Shown: piece after piece, positions 12,743 to 21,044 of the stretch
How positions within the stretch are numbered: the stretch's first letter is position 1
Layout of the letters: every line of letters starts with the position of its first letter
NCBI GenBank assembly: GCA_017461665.1
Contig: JAFTXI010000004.1
Location: 1 to 62,790, forward strand
Length of the DNA: 62,790 nucleotides
Direction: 5' to 3'
Origin: Bacteroidales bacterium
Lineage (GTDB): Bacteria > Bacteroidota > Bacteroidia > Bacteroidales > F082
Program-made: the position numbers and the translations under genes
Notes under the pieces: model-generated
The model's database searches: none
What the model was told of the DNA's origin: nothing
Seen by the model: the letters and a program-made list of their open reading frames with translations, nothing else

Positions 12743-13627
12743 ATGAGTCATAAAGCAGGTTATGTAAATATCATAGGAAAGCCAAATGTCGGAAAATCAA
12801 CGCTTATGAACGAATTTGTAGGCGAAAAAATTTCTATCGTAACATCGAAAGCACAGACCACAAGACACCGAATTTTGGGTATTGTGAACGGTGAAAACTT
12901 CCAAATTGTGTTCTCAGATACGCCTGGAATCATAAAAAATCCCGCTTACAAGATGCACGAAGTGATGAATCAGTTCGTCAACGTGGCTTTCATCGACGCC
13001 GATTTGATACTTTATGTCGTCGATATAACAGACAAGAAAATTGATGAAAAAACTATGGAGCGTCTTCAAAAAATTAACGACATCCCAATCTTCGTCCTCT
13101 TGAATAAAATCGATTTGTCGGATCAAGATGGCGTAGTGTCGGCAGTCAACTTCTGGCAGAACGCTCTCCCAACAGCGACGATATTCCCAATATCGGCACT
13201 TCATCACGCCAACATAAATCACATCTTCGACTGTATCTTGGAGAAACTTCCTGAATGTCCGCCTTATTTCCCTAAAGACGAACTCACCGACCGATCGATG
13301 CGTTTCTTCATCTCTGAAATTATTAGAGAGAAAATCTTACTTATCTACAAACAAGAGATTCCTTATTCGGTGGAAGTCGTCGTCGATGCTTACGAAGAAA
13401 GCGCTAAGATGATAAATATCAAAGCCACCATCTTCGCAGCCCGCGACTCTCAGAAAGCTATATTAATAGGTAAGGCTGGTTCCGCTATCAAAAAATTGGG
13501 AATCATGTCGAGAGGCGACATCGAAGAGTTTACCGGAAAGAAGATTTTCTTAGACCTCAATGTCAAAGTTAGTAAAGATTGGCGCGACAATGAAGCCGAG
13601 TTGAGGAATTTCAATTATGAAGCGTGA
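12743..13627 (+). CDS. era: GTPase Era
   Basis: Essential GTPase that binds the 3' end of 16S rRNA during 30S subunit maturation. The 294-residue product has the G1 loop GKPNVGKST (12-20), switch/G3 DTPG (59-62), G4 NKID (121-124), SAL-type G5 segment, and a C-terminal KH domain with IGKAGSAIKKLG (around 248-259). Length matches the family. Another ribosome-assembly GTPase, Der, follows 167 bases downstream in the same direction, with its own promoter box. Confidence 0.96.
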   Translation: MSHKAGYVNIIGKPNVGKSTLMNEFVGEKISIVTSKAQTTRHRILGIVNGENFQIVFSDTPGIIKNPAYKMHEVMNQFVNVAFIDADLILYVVDITDKKIDEKTMERLQKINDIPIFVLLNKIDLSDQDGVVSAVNFWQNALPTATIFPISALHHANINHIFDCILEKLPECPPYFPKDELTDRSMRFFISEIIREKILLIYKQEIPYSVEVVVDAYEESAKMINIKATIFAARDSQKAILIGKAGSAIKKLGIMSRGDIEEFTGKKIFLDLNVKVSKDWRDNEAELRNFNYEA

Positions 13628-13760
13628 TTTTTAAAGTTTATTGTTTATAGTTCATAGTAGTTTTAAAGTTCAAAGTTAAAATATTAAACTTAAAAACTAA
13701 CGACTTTTCAAATCTCTAACTGCTATTAACTATAGACTATAAACTTTTTAAACTATTTTT
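13628..13760. repeat. AT-rich imperfect inverted repeat between era and der
   Basis: Left part TTTATAGTTCATAGTAG and right part CTATTAACTATAGACTATAA are near-complementary, with AAAGTTCAAAGTTAAA-type units between. The whole stretch could fold back on itself. No gene is seen. Confidence 0.5.
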
Positions 13761-13762
13761 CG

Positions 13763-13770
13763 TATCTTTG
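13763..13770 (+). promoter_or_regulatory. -7 promoter box of der
   Basis: TATCTTTG, 24 bases before the der ATG, preceded by a T-rich tract at the -33 distance. Confidence 0.5.
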
Positions 13771-13794
13771 CAGAACACAGAAATTTGAATAGAA

Positions 13795-15102
13795 ATGAGT
13801 AATATTGTTGCAATAGTGGGAAGACCCAATGTGGGAAAATCGACGTTCTTTAATCGTTTAGTTCAGACTCGTCAGGCTATAGTGGAAGAGACAAGCGGCG
13901 TGACTCGCGACCGTCATTATGGACATAGCGACTGGAATGGAAAGTCGTTTACCGTCATTGATACCGGCGGTTATGTGGTAGGTTCTGACGATATTTTTGA
14001 AGAAGAGATTAGAAAACAAGTCGATCTCGCAATTGATGAAGCCGATGTCATTATCTTTGTCGTTGACGGAAAAGAAGGACTTCACGTGTTGGACGAGGAT
14101 GTCGCCCTGATACTTCGTCGCTCCAAGAAAAAAGTGCTGCTCGCCGTCAATAAGACCGACATCCCTAACAAAGAAAGCAACATAGCCGATTTTTATACCT
14201 TAGGTCTCGGCGACATCTTCGCTTTCTCGGCTATGACAGGAACAGGCACCGGCGAGCTCTTAGATGAGGTGGTCAAATATCTTCCTAATGACACAACAGA
14301 AGATTACGACGGTCTCCCTCGCTTCGCTCTCGTAGGACGTCCTAACGTTGGAAAGTCGTCGATGATAAACGCTTTCTTAGGTCATGAACGTCACATCGTC
14401 ACCGACATAGCAGGAACGACACGCGACAGCAACAACACGCGTTTCAATGCTTTCAATATGGACTTCGTACTCGTCGATACTGCAGGTCTCCGTAAGAAAA
14501 GCAAGGTCTCCGAAAACATAGAGTTCTATTCCGTCATGCGTTCAATACGTGCCATAGAAGAATGTGATGTGGCAGCTCTCATCATCGACGCTACTCAAGG
14601 CTTCGAGGCTCAGGATATGAATATCTTACGTCTCATTGAAAAAAATAAAAAAGGTCTCGTCCTCATCGTCAACAAGTGGGACTTGATAGACAAAGACTCT
14701 AACACCCACCTTCAGTTTGAGAAGATGATAAGAGAGAAGACAGCTCCTTTCACCGATTATCCAATCATCTTCACTTCGGCGATAAACCGTCAGAGGACCT
14801 TCCGCGTGTTAGAAGCCTTACATCAGGTCTATGAAAACAGAGAACGTCGCATCCCAGTACGCGAACTCAACGACACTATGTTGGAGATAATAGCAGCGCG
14901 CCCTCCACAAGTGGCGTCAAGAAACAGATACCTCAAGATAAAATATATCACACAGCTGAAGAGCCCAACACCACAGTTCATCTTCTTCTGTAACTTACCA
15001 AAAGACGTGAAAGAATCGTACTATCGTTTCTTGGAAAATCAGATACGTCAACATTGGAACTTCAACGGAGTGCCGATTCAGTTATTCTTCAGGGAAAAAT
15101 AA
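13795..15102 (+). CDS. der: GTPase Der (EngA)
   Basis: Double GTPase acting in 50S ribosomal subunit assembly. The 435-residue protein has two tandem G domains, each with a full set of motifs: GRPNVGKST (9-17), DTGG, NKTD in the first and GRPNVGKSS (near 180), DTAG, NKWD in the second. A C-terminal KH-like domain (PPQVASRNRYLKIKYITQ) follows. Length and motif set are those of normal Der. Confidence 0.96.
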   Translation: MSNIVAIVGRPNVGKSTFFNRLVQTRQAIVEETSGVTRDRHYGHSDWNGKSFTVIDTGGYVVGSDDIFEEEIRKQVDLAIDEADVIIFVVDGKEGLHVLDEDVALILRRSKKKVLLAVNKTDIPNKESNIADFYTLGLGDIFAFSAMTGTGTGELLDEVVKYLPNDTTEDYDGLPRFALVGRPNVGKSSMINAFLGHERHIVTDIAGTTRDSNNTRFNAFNMDFVLVDTAGLRKKSKVSENIEFYSVMRSIRAIEECDVAALIIDATQGFEAQDMNILRLIEKNKKGLVLIVNKWDLIDKDSNTHLQFEKMIREKTAPFTDYPIIFTSAINRQRTFRVLEALHQVYENRERRIPVRELNDTMLEIIAARPPQVASRNRYLKIKYITQLKSPTPQFIFFCNLPKDVKESYYRFLENQIRQHWNFNGVPIQLFFREK

Positions 15103-15109
15103 TACTAAT

Positions 15110-15190
15110 TAGGAGTTAGGAATGAGGAATTAGGAATGGGTGATGATTCTGAAATTTAATTCCTAATTCCTAATCCCAAATTCCTAATTG
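15110..15190. repeat. Inverted GAATTAGGAAT repeats between der and S4 gene
   Basis: Plus-oriented units (TTAGGAGTTAGGAATGAGG, then GAATTAGGAATGGG) face minus-oriented units (AATTCCTAATTCCTAATCCC) across a short spacer, so the region can form a long hairpin just ahead of the next gene's start. Confidence 0.65.
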
Positions 15191-15196
15191 ATAAAA

Positions 15197-15571
15197 ATGG
15201 AAGAATTAAGAATAGATAAATGGTTATGGTGTGCGCGTCTTTTCAAGACGCGCACTCTCGCTACCGACGCTTGTAAGGGCGGTAAGGTAAAAATCAACGA
15301 TGCTCCCGTAAAGCCATCTCGCGACGTGAAGATAGGAGAACAGATTCAGGTGCAACTCGGGCAGCTACATAAGGTAGTGGAAGTGAAGAGTGTCCCTAAG
15401 AGCCGCGTCTCTCCCAAACAAGTCGAAGAGGTTTATATCGACATGACACCAAAGGAAGAATACGAGAGAATAGAATTTATCCATGCCTACAAAGTAGAAT
15501 ATCGCGACCGAGGCTCCGGACGTCCAACGAAAAAAGAAAGACGCGAAATAGATAGACTTAAAGAATATTAG
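15197..15571 (+). CDS. S4-domain RNA-binding protein (HslR/Hsp15-like)
   Basis: Product of 124 residues from ATG 15197; a TTG three codons earlier is in frame but weaker. The S4 domain occupies the first half (RIDKWLWCARLFKTRTLA; KGGKVKINDAPVKPSRDVK). The C-terminal tail is basic (GSGRPTKKERREIDRLKE), as in Hsp15, which rescues stalled 50S subunits carrying nascent tRNA. The family is clear; the exact role here is inferred. Confidence 0.87.
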   Translation: MEELRIDKWLWCARLFKTRTLATDACKGGKVKINDAPVKPSRDVKIGEQIQVQLGQLHKVVEVKSVPKSRVSPKQVEEVYIDMTPKEEYERIEFIHAYKVEYRDRGSGRPTKKERREIDRLKEY

Positions 15572-15608
15572 AATCTGAGAATCTGAAAAACTTATAGACT
15601 TTAAAAGG

Positions 15609-15660
15609 GAGACGCTTCAATTACATCGTGTTTATTTTAAAGGTGTAATTGGAACGTCTC
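15609..15660 (+). repeat. Fold-back repeat R1, copy 1
   Basis: Ends GAGACG and CGTCTC; inner arms CAATTACA and GTGTAATTGG; centre with TGTTTATTTT. Nearly identical to copy 3 at 49701. It is flanked by ACTTATAGACTCATAGACTT-type heptamer repeats. It lies between the S4 gene and the sialidase. Confidence 0.85.
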
Positions 15661-15709
15661 TACTTATAGACTCATAGACTTATAGACTCTGGACGTATTC
15701 GATACGTCC
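15661..15709. repeat. TATAGACTCATAGACT units plus GGACGTAT palindrome
   Basis: Three ACTTATAG/ACTCATAG heptamer-like units, then a palindrome GGACGTAT-TCG-ATACGTCC (15691-15709) matching the one at 144-162. Confidence 0.65.
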
Positions 15710-15756
15710 CTACAAAAAAATCTGTTGTCTGTTGTCCGATGTCTGTTGACTTTTCT

Positions 15757-15764
15757 TATCTTTG
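15757..15764 (+). promoter_or_regulatory. -7 promoter box of the sialidase gene
   Basis: TATCTTTG ends 14 bases before the ATG at 15779, with TTG at 15732-15734 upstream. It lies inside the longer in-frame ORF, supporting the 15779 start. Confidence 0.5.
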
Positions 15765-15778
15765 TCAAAAAGATTATT

Positions 15779-16894
15779 ATGAAAAAGTTACTTCTCCCTT
15801 TATTGATATTGATAGCTTTCTTACCTTCATGCGAGAAGAAAGATTCTTTCGACGGATTCACTCGTACCGTCGTCTATCGTTCTGGCGATTATGGCTCAAA
15901 ATATTATAGAATACCGGCGATTATTACGGCTAAAGACGGTAGCCTTGTCATCTTTACCGATAAGAGAAAAGAGAACGAAACCGACCTTCCTGAAGACATC
16001 GACATTTTATGTAACTACAGCACCGACGGCGGCGTGACATGGAGCGAGCCTTACACTCTCGCGCAGGGCTTTGGTTATATGGAAGGATTCGGCGACTGCG
16101 CCGTGACATACACCAATCACGAGAAAGGTCTCATCGCAGTCTTCGTAGGCGGTCAAGGCTTGTGGCAATCGACGCCGACAAATCCAAATCGCACCTATAA
16201 ATCTGTTAGCTACGACAACGGTCGCACATGGAGCGAGCCTGAAGATATAACACATTTCATCTTCGGAAGCGAATGTGAAGACAGCATAAGAAGAAATTGG
16301 CGTGCCTCGTTCTGCGCCTCGGGCAACGGACTCCTCACAAGCAAAGGACGTATCATGTTCGTGGCTTGTATTCGTGAGACGCTCAATTATTCTTTAAATA
16401 ATTACGTGATATATTCCGACGACGATGGCGAGACTTGGAATGTCTCTGGTCGTGCTTCTGTCGGTGGCGACGAGGCTAAGGTGGTGGAACTCAATAATGG
16501 CGACATCTTGATGAGCATACGTACCACCGGAAAGAGATGGTATAACATCTCACATGACGGCGGCGTCACCTGGAACGAAACGACTTACGCCTGGGACGAC
16601 CTCGTAGGTCCAGCTTGTAACGGCGACTTGATACGATATGACGAAAACACTTTGTTACATAGTCTCCCAACAGGCAACTCACGCCGCGACGTGGCAATAT
16701 ATGTCTCCAAAGACGAAGGCAAGACTTGGAACGATGGAAAAATCATAGTACCTCGCTTCTCGGCATATTCTTCTATGTGCGTGCTGCCTGATAAGTCGAT
16801 TGGATTTTATGTGGAAGAAAGGGAAGTGGATACTACAAGTTACGAGATGGTTTTTTATAGAATTAGGAATGAGGAATTAGGAATGAGGAATTAG
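15779..16894 (+). CDS. Exo-alpha-sialidase lipoprotein (BNR/Asp-box)
   Basis: Likely releases terminal sialic acids from glycoconjugates outside the cell. The 371-residue product starts with a lipoprotein signal (LLPLLILIAFLPSC, lipid Cys about 18). The sialidase Arg-Ile-Pro motif is in YYRIPAI, followed by FTDKRKENETD. At least five Asp-boxes (S-x-D-x-G-x-T-W) recur: STDGGVTW, SYDNGRTW, SDDDGETW, SHDGGVTW, SKDEGKTW, giving the six-bladed propeller. The last eleven codons are read from a 14-bp tandem repeat that has replaced the native 3' end. No sialate catabolism genes are nearby, so it may serve scavenging or cross-feeding. Confidence 0.88.
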   Translation: MKKLLLPLLILIAFLPSCEKKDSFDGFTRTVVYRSGDYGSKYYRIPAIITAKDGSLVIFTDKRKENETDLPEDIDILCNYSTDGGVTWSEPYTLAQGFGYMEGFGDCAVTYTNHEKGLIAVFVGGQGLWQSTPTNPNRTYKSVSYDNGRTWSEPEDITHFIFGSECEDSIRRNWRASFCASGNGLLTSKGRIMFVACIRETLNYSLNNYVIYSDDDGETWNVSGRASVGGDEAKVVELNNGDILMSIRTTGKRWYNISHDGGVTWNETTYAWDDLVGPACNGDLIRYDENTLLHSLPTGNSRRDVAIYVSKDEGKTWNDGKIIVPRFSAYSSMCVLPDKSIGFYVEEREVDTTSYEMVFYRIRNEELGMRN

Positions 16895-16940
16895 GAATGA
16901 GGAATTAGGAATGAGGAATTAGGAATGAGGAATTAGGAAT
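16858..16940 (+). repeat. 14-bp tandem repeat, about six units
   Basis: Unit GAATTAGGAATGAG repeated head to tail. It begins inside the sialidase reading frame and supplies its final codons and TAG stop, then runs on into the spacer. Confidence 0.85.
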
Positions 16941-17027
16941 GAATGTGTCTAATAGGGACGCGTCTTTTGATGATAAATTCTCAATTAAAAATCCTTCGTT
17001 ATCTGCAATTTGTCATCAGTCTTTTTT

Positions 17028-17035
17028 TATCTTTG
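17028..17035 (+). promoter_or_regulatory. -7 promoter box of ftsB
   Basis: TATCTTTG, 15 bases before the ATG at 17051; it rules out in-frame starts further upstream. Confidence 0.5.
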
Positions 17036-17050
17036 CAAAAAATATTCGTT

Positions 17051-17350
17051 ATGCAGTTCAAGGAAATCTTAAGGAAATTCGGTAACAAGTATCTCATTGC
17101 AACTCTTATCTTTGCAGTGATAATTCTTTTCGTCGATCAATATAATATCTTCTTTCAGATAAAGAATTTCAAGAAACTTAACAAGGCTAAGGAACAGGTC
17201 GAATATTACGAAAAGGAAATCCAAAACCAAAAGGAAGTCTTAGAGAACCTTCACAAAGATACCCTTCTCATGGAACGTATCGCTCGCGAAAAATATATGA
17301 TGAAACGCGATAATGAAGTGATATACATTATTCAAAATGATGAAGAATGA
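17051..17350 (+). CDS. FtsB/DivIC-like septum formation initiator
   Basis: Small bitopic cell-division protein of 99 residues. A short cytoplasmic tail is followed by one membrane helix (YLIATLIFAVIILFVDQYN, about 16-35), then a coiled coil with Glu/Lys/Gln heptads (residues 40-75), and the C-terminal segment ARE-K-Y-MMKRDNEVIYII typical of this family. It would join FtsL and FtsQ at the septum. The start at 17051 fits a promoter box just upstream and the usual family length. Confidence 0.87.
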   Translation: MQFKEILRKFGNKYLIATLIFAVIILFVDQYNIFFQIKNFKKLNKAKEQVEYYEKEIQNQKEVLENLHKDTLLMERIAREKYMMKRDNEVIYIIQNDEE

Positions 17351-17394
17351 TTTTTTTAATTCATAATTCATAATTAGGGATGAATGTGTTAGTA

Positions 17395-17447
17395 GATACG
17401 TACCAATTACACCTACAAGAATAAACAATATGTAATTGATGCGTCTC
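17395..17447 (-). repeat. Fold-back repeat R1, copy 2
   Basis: Outer ends GATACG and CGTCTC (one substitution from GAGACG); inner arms CAATTACA and TGTAATTG; centre AATAAACAATA, i.e. inverted relative to copy 1. Confidence 0.8.
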
Positions 17448-17479
17448 ATCTTCGTGTCAACAGACAATAGATTATTTTG

Positions 17480-17592
17480 TAAATCTAAAAATCTGAAAAA
17501 TTGAAAACCTAAAAAAATCTCAGATTCTCAAGTTTTGAATTTCTGAGATTTTAAATTCTGAATTTCTTAGGTTTTGAAATTTTGAAATTTCT
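17480..17592. repeat. AT-rich imperfect hairpin upstream of efflux operon
   Basis: Two nested pairs of complementary blocks (ACCTAA/TTAGGT and TCTCAGA/TCTGAGA) with AAATTTTGAAATTT-type filler. Related AATCTGAGAATCTGAAAA units occur at 15571 and 49667. Confidence 0.55.
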
Positions 17593-17653
17593 TTTTAAAG
17601 TAGTTTTTTTCCCGTTTCGTGGTAAACAAATCTTTATTTTTTTGTTTTAACAT

Positions 17654-17661
17654 TATCTTTG
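17654..17661 (+). promoter_or_regulatory. -7 promoter box of the efflux operon
   Basis: TATCTTTG. The first in-frame ATG (17666) is only 4 bases further on, so the likely start is the third ATG at 17681. Confidence 0.5.
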
Positions 17662-17680
17662 TAACATGAAAATGATTGTT

Positions 17681-18973
17681 ATGAAAATAAAGTTATTGTT
17701 TATCTTTCTGATGTCGTCGTTCGTGATAAATGCGCAGGACGACAGCGTCCCGTTGAGATTTACTTTAGAAGAATGTCTGAAATATGCAAGTAGCAACAGT
17801 CACGATCGGCGTTCGATGGAGCTTGCCAACAAGTCGCAGCAGCTGTCGTATCAGCAGTCGAAGGAGCAGCGTCTTCCGTCGGTGAATGCTTCTATCAGCG
17901 AAGGTTTCTCGAACAACGCTGCAGGTTCGAACTTCTCCGGCAATATTGGCGTCAATGCAGGAATGCCGATTTATCAAGGAGGACAAATCAACGCTACTAT
18001 AAAACAGCAGCAGCTATCAACCGAGCAGTCGTCTCTCGAGATAGAGCGTTACGATGATGAGCTTTCAATACAAATACTTCAGTCTTTCCTCACGATACTC
18101 GGTAATGAGGAACTCCTTAATTATCAGGAATCTGTCTTGAACAGCAGTCGCGAGGCTATGAAACAAGGCAAACGAAAATACGAGTTAGGCTCAATAATAG
18201 AAAGCGACTATCTGCTCCTCGTTGCTCAATATGCCTCCGACACCAATAACATCGTCGATACTCAGATAGAGATTGACAACAACCTGATGAATCTTAAGGT
18301 TTTGCTCTCGATGGATCCTCTCGCTGAGTTGGAGATAATAAGTCCCGACACAGCGATAATGCAGGAACTCTCCGACTTTCCAACTCTCGACGAGTCGTTG
18401 GAGATGTCGCTTGCTTATTCACCAGACCTTAAGATAAGCAGCTACGACATCGACATCGCCAAGCAGTCGCTGCGAGTAGCAAAGTCGAATCTTTATCCAT
18501 CAGTGAATCTGAGTGCTGGAATAAACACAGGTCATCATAATTTCACCAATATGGGAAACCAGTTTTCGAACCAACTATCTGAACAGATAGGTCTGTCGGT
18601 GAGCATACCAATTTATAACAGAGGCTCTTCCAAACTGAGAGTCAAGCAGAGCGAGATATCCTTAGAACAGACGGAATTGTCGCACGAACAGAAGATTCTT
18701 TCTGTGAGACAGACGATAGTTCAAGAGTATAAGAATATGATTTCTACCTATAATAAATATAATGTCTCGAAGATGACCAAAGACGCATATCTTAAATCAT
18801 TCGAGTCGTATAACGTTCAATTTCAATATGGAACTATCACAGCAGTGGAACTTCTTCAGCAACAGAACAGCTATCTCAATGCATTGAATAATTTCATTCA
18901 AAATAAATATTCCTTCATCTTGCAAAGAAAAATATTAGATGTTTATATGGGAAAGGGGATAATTAGGAATTAG
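17681..18973 (+). CDS. TolC-family outer-membrane efflux protein
   Basis: Outer-membrane channel of a tripartite pump, 430 residues from ATG 17681 (in-frame ATGs at 17666 and 17672 sit almost on the promoter). The signal peptide is MKIKLLFIFLMSSFVINAQ. Two outer-membrane-efflux repeats follow, each with long helices rich in Gln/Ser/Leu (QQQLSTEQSSLEIERYDDEL; LSHEQKILSVRQTIVQEYKN) and the conserved YELGSI and YNVQFQYG-T-I-T turns. It heads the operon with MacA- and MacB-like genes. The last codons and stop (IRN-TAG) are read from an AATTAGGAAT repeat, so the native C-terminus may differ. Confidence 0.9.
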   Translation: MKIKLLFIFLMSSFVINAQDDSVPLRFTLEECLKYASSNSHDRRSMELANKSQQLSYQQSKEQRLPSVNASISEGFSNNAAGSNFSGNIGVNAGMPIYQGGQINATIKQQQLSTEQSSLEIERYDDELSIQILQSFLTILGNEELLNYQESVLNSSREAMKQGKRKYELGSIIESDYLLLVAQYASDTNNIVDTQIEIDNNLMNLKVLLSMDPLAELEIISPDTAIMQELSDFPTLDESLEMSLAYSPDLKISSYDIDIAKQSLRVAKSNLYPSVNLSAGINTGHHNFTNMGNQFSNQLSEQIGLSVSIPIYNRGSSKLRVKQSEISLEQTELSHEQKILSVRQTIVQEYKNMISTYNKYNVSKMTKDAYLKSFESYNVQFQYGTITAVELLQQQNSYLNALNNFIQNKYSFILQRKILDVYMGKGIIRN

Positions 18974-18977
18974 GAAT
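18961..18977 (+). repeat. AATTAGGAATTAGGAAT repeat at tolC stop codon
   Basis: Same family as 16858-16940; provides the last three sense codons and the TAG of the tolC-like gene. Confidence 0.65.
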
Positions 18978-19009
18978 GAGAGAAAAGAAATAATAAAAAT
19001 AAAAAAAAT

Positions 19010-20296
19010 ATGAAAAAACGTAGTTTAATAATTTTCTTGATTGTGTTTCTTGGAGTGGCAGCCTTCGTATTATATAAGGTGTTTTCCAAGTCGGAGAAGG
19101 AACTTGTGGTTCGTACTTATGTCGTTGACGAATATACTGTTGAGAACACTGTCACTGCCACGGGTACTATTCAACCTTTAGAGCAGGTCGAAGTGGGAAC
19201 GCAGGTGTCAGGTGAGATTGACAAAATTTTCGTCGATTATAATTCTGTCGTCAAGAAGGGACAGCTCTTGGCTGAGTTGGATAAATCTAATCTTTTGGAG
19301 AATCTTCGTCAGGCTGAGGCTTCGGTGAGAAGTGCCGAGAGTGAGTTGGAATATTCCAAGACGAGTTACGAGAGGACGAAACAACTTTATGAAGCAAACG
19401 CTGCAACACAGATAGCTTACGATGAGTCGCGTAACGCCTTGGTGAAGGCAGAGACTTCCTTACAGAACGCGCAGTCAAACTTAGACAAGGCAAAGGTAAA
19501 TCTTGGTTATGCCGAGATATATTCTCCTATTGATGGCGTTGTTCTTTCTCGTGAGGTGGAAGTGGGACAGACCGTAGCGGCTTCTTACAGCACGCCTACT
19601 TTGTTTACCATCGCCAACGACTTGACACAGATGAAGGTAGAAGCCGATGTCGATGAGGCTGATATAGGTCAGGTCGTGGAAGGACAGAAGGTTACGTTCT
19701 CTGTCGATGCTTATATCGACGATGTCTTTTATGGTGAGGTACAACAGATTAGGTTACAACCTACGACAACAAATAATGTCGTTACATATACTGTTATCAT
19801 CACGGCGCACAACCCTGACTTGAAGTTGCTTCCTGGTATGACGGCGAGTGTTACTATTATCACCGAGGAGGAGACGGGTCTTGCTGTCCCATCGGAGGCG
19901 TTGAGTTTTATGCCGTCGGAAGATGTGATGAAAGAGATGATGAAGAACCGTCCTGAGCGTCCAGAAGGCAATATGCCTCCGCGTCCACAGGGACGACCTT
20001 CGATGGAAGAGATGGGGGAAGGTCGTGCGCAGGCTCAGCCTCGTGAGATGGTTTGGGTTAAAGAAAACGGTACTATAAAACCGTGTCCTATCAAGACTGG
20101 CATGAGCGACGGCGTCTATCGCATAGTGGAACAAGGTCTTATGCAAGGCGACTCTGTGGTGTTGTCGGCTAATTATGTCGATAAGAATTTGGGACCACAG
20201 AAGATTGGAAACAATCCTTTCATGCCAGGACCTCCAGGTGGACCTCGTAACACGCAGAACACTAATAACAATGGAAGAACAACGCCTAAAAGATAA
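19010..20296 (+). CDS. macA: MacA-like periplasmic adaptor (HlyD/RND family)
   Basis: Membrane-fusion subunit of 428 residues linking the ABC permease to the TolC channel. One N-terminal helix (LIIFLIVFLGVAAFVLYKVF) anchors it. Lipoyl halves (ATGTIQPLEQVEVGTQVSGE; YAEIYSPIDGVVLSREVEVG) flank a coiled-coil hairpin of Ala/Gln/Ser repeats (about 100-165), followed by beta-barrel and membrane-proximal domains. Odd features are a Met/Pro/Arg-rich insert (about 308-340: RPERPEGNMPPRPQGRPSME) and a Gly/Pro/Asn-rich tail, both low complexity and probably disordered. The ATPase gene starts 5 bases after the stop. Confidence 0.9.
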   Translation: MKKRSLIIFLIVFLGVAAFVLYKVFSKSEKELVVRTYVVDEYTVENTVTATGTIQPLEQVEVGTQVSGEIDKIFVDYNSVVKKGQLLAELDKSNLLENLRQAEASVRSAESELEYSKTSYERTKQLYEANAATQIAYDESRNALVKAETSLQNAQSNLDKAKVNLGYAEIYSPIDGVVLSREVEVGQTVAASYSTPTLFTIANDLTQMKVEADVDEADIGQVVEGQKVTFSVDAYIDDVFYGEVQQIRLQPTTTNNVVTYTVIITAHNPDLKLLPGMTASVTIITEEETGLAVPSEALSFMPSEDVMKEMMKNRPERPEGNMPPRPQGRPSMEEMGEGRAQAQPREMVWVKENGTIKPCPIKTGMSDGVYRIVEQGLMQGDSVVLSANYVDKNLGPQKIGNNPFMPGPPGGPRNTQNTNNNGRTTPKR

Positions 20297-20301
20297 GAGT
20301 C

Positions 20302-21033
20302 ATGACTAAGGCAATATTGCAGATAGAAAATCTTACACGCGTCTTTCAGGTAGGCGCGGAGCAGGTTCATGCCTTGAAAGGTGTCACGTTCTCCATAGAG
20401 AAGGGTGAGTTCGTCAGCATCATGGGTTCGAGCGGAAGCGGTAAATCGACGCTGCTAAACATCATGGGCTGCTTAGATACACCTACCTCCGGCGAATATC
20501 TCATCGACGGCGTCTCGGTGAGAGAAAGAACTAAAAACGAACTTGCCGACATAAGAAACCGTAAAATAGGCTTTGTGTTTCAGTCGTATAACTTGTTGGC
20601 GCGTACCACGGCACTCGAGAACGTGGAGCTGCCTCTCATATATAATAATAAGGTGAGTTCGCGCGAGCGACGCGAGCGCGCACAATATGCTCTCGAAATG
20701 GTGGGACTCACCGACAGAATGTCGCATACCCCGAATCAACTGTCGGGTGGACAGCAACAACGCGTGGCAATAGCTCGCGCCATCGTCAACGACCCCGTCA
20801 TAATACTCGCTGATGAAGCGACGGGTAACTTGGATACTAAGACGTCATACGAGATAATGAGTCTGTTTCAAGAACTTAACGAAAAAGGAAAGACGATAGC
20901 TTTCGTGACACACGAGACAGACATCGCGACTTTCACCTCACGCGTGATAACACTGCGCGATGGTAACATAATCAGCGATAACATCAATGAAGCTAAATCC
21001 GCGATAATAGCTCTCGAAGAATTTTGTAAATAA
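20302..21033 (+). CDS. MacB-type ABC transporter ATP-binding protein
   Basis: Cytosolic ATPase of 243 residues in the LolD/MacB/FtsE class. Walker [10 protein letters not shown] (about 42-50), Q-loop ([11 protein letters not shown]), signature LSGGQQQR, Walker B IILADEAT and the H-loop (FVTHETD) are intact. In E. coli MacB the ATPase is fused to the permease; here they are separate genes 11 bases apart, as often in Bacteroidetes. It powers export of an unidentified substrate (macrolide, peptide or lipid). Confidence 0.93.
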   Translation: MTKAILQIENLTRVFQVGAEQVHALKGVTFSIEKGEFVSIMGSSGSGKSTLLNIMGCLDTPTSGEYLIDGVSVRERTKNELADIRNRKIGFVFQSYNLLARTTALENVELPLIYNNKVSSRERRERAQYALEMVGLTDRMSHTPNQLSGGQQQRVAIARAIVNDPVIILADEATGNLDTKTSYEIMSLFQELNEKGKTIAFVTHETDIATFTSRVITLRDGNIISDNINEAKSAIIALEEFCK

Positions 21034-21044
21034 TTAAACTTAAT

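Larger units (their letters stand above)
17351..17653. other. Repeat-filled intergenic region ftsB-tolC
   Basis: About 300 bases without a gene. It contains fold-back repeat R1 copy 2 (17395-17447) and a second, AT-rich imperfect hairpin (about 17480-17592) whose arms include GAAAACCTAA / TTAGGTTTTG and ATCTCAGA / TCTGAGAT. Confidence 0.6.

Noticed and set aside
15609-15660. R1 copies considered as ordinary intrinsic terminators
   Set aside because: Copies lack a T-run after the stem, and copies 3 and 4 lie near separate, strong terminators, so simple termination is not a sufficient explanation.
16858-16940. 14-bp tandem array considered as a CRISPR or a variable coding repeat
   Set aside because: Units are too short, contiguous and without spacers; they read into a stop codon, so neither interpretation fits.
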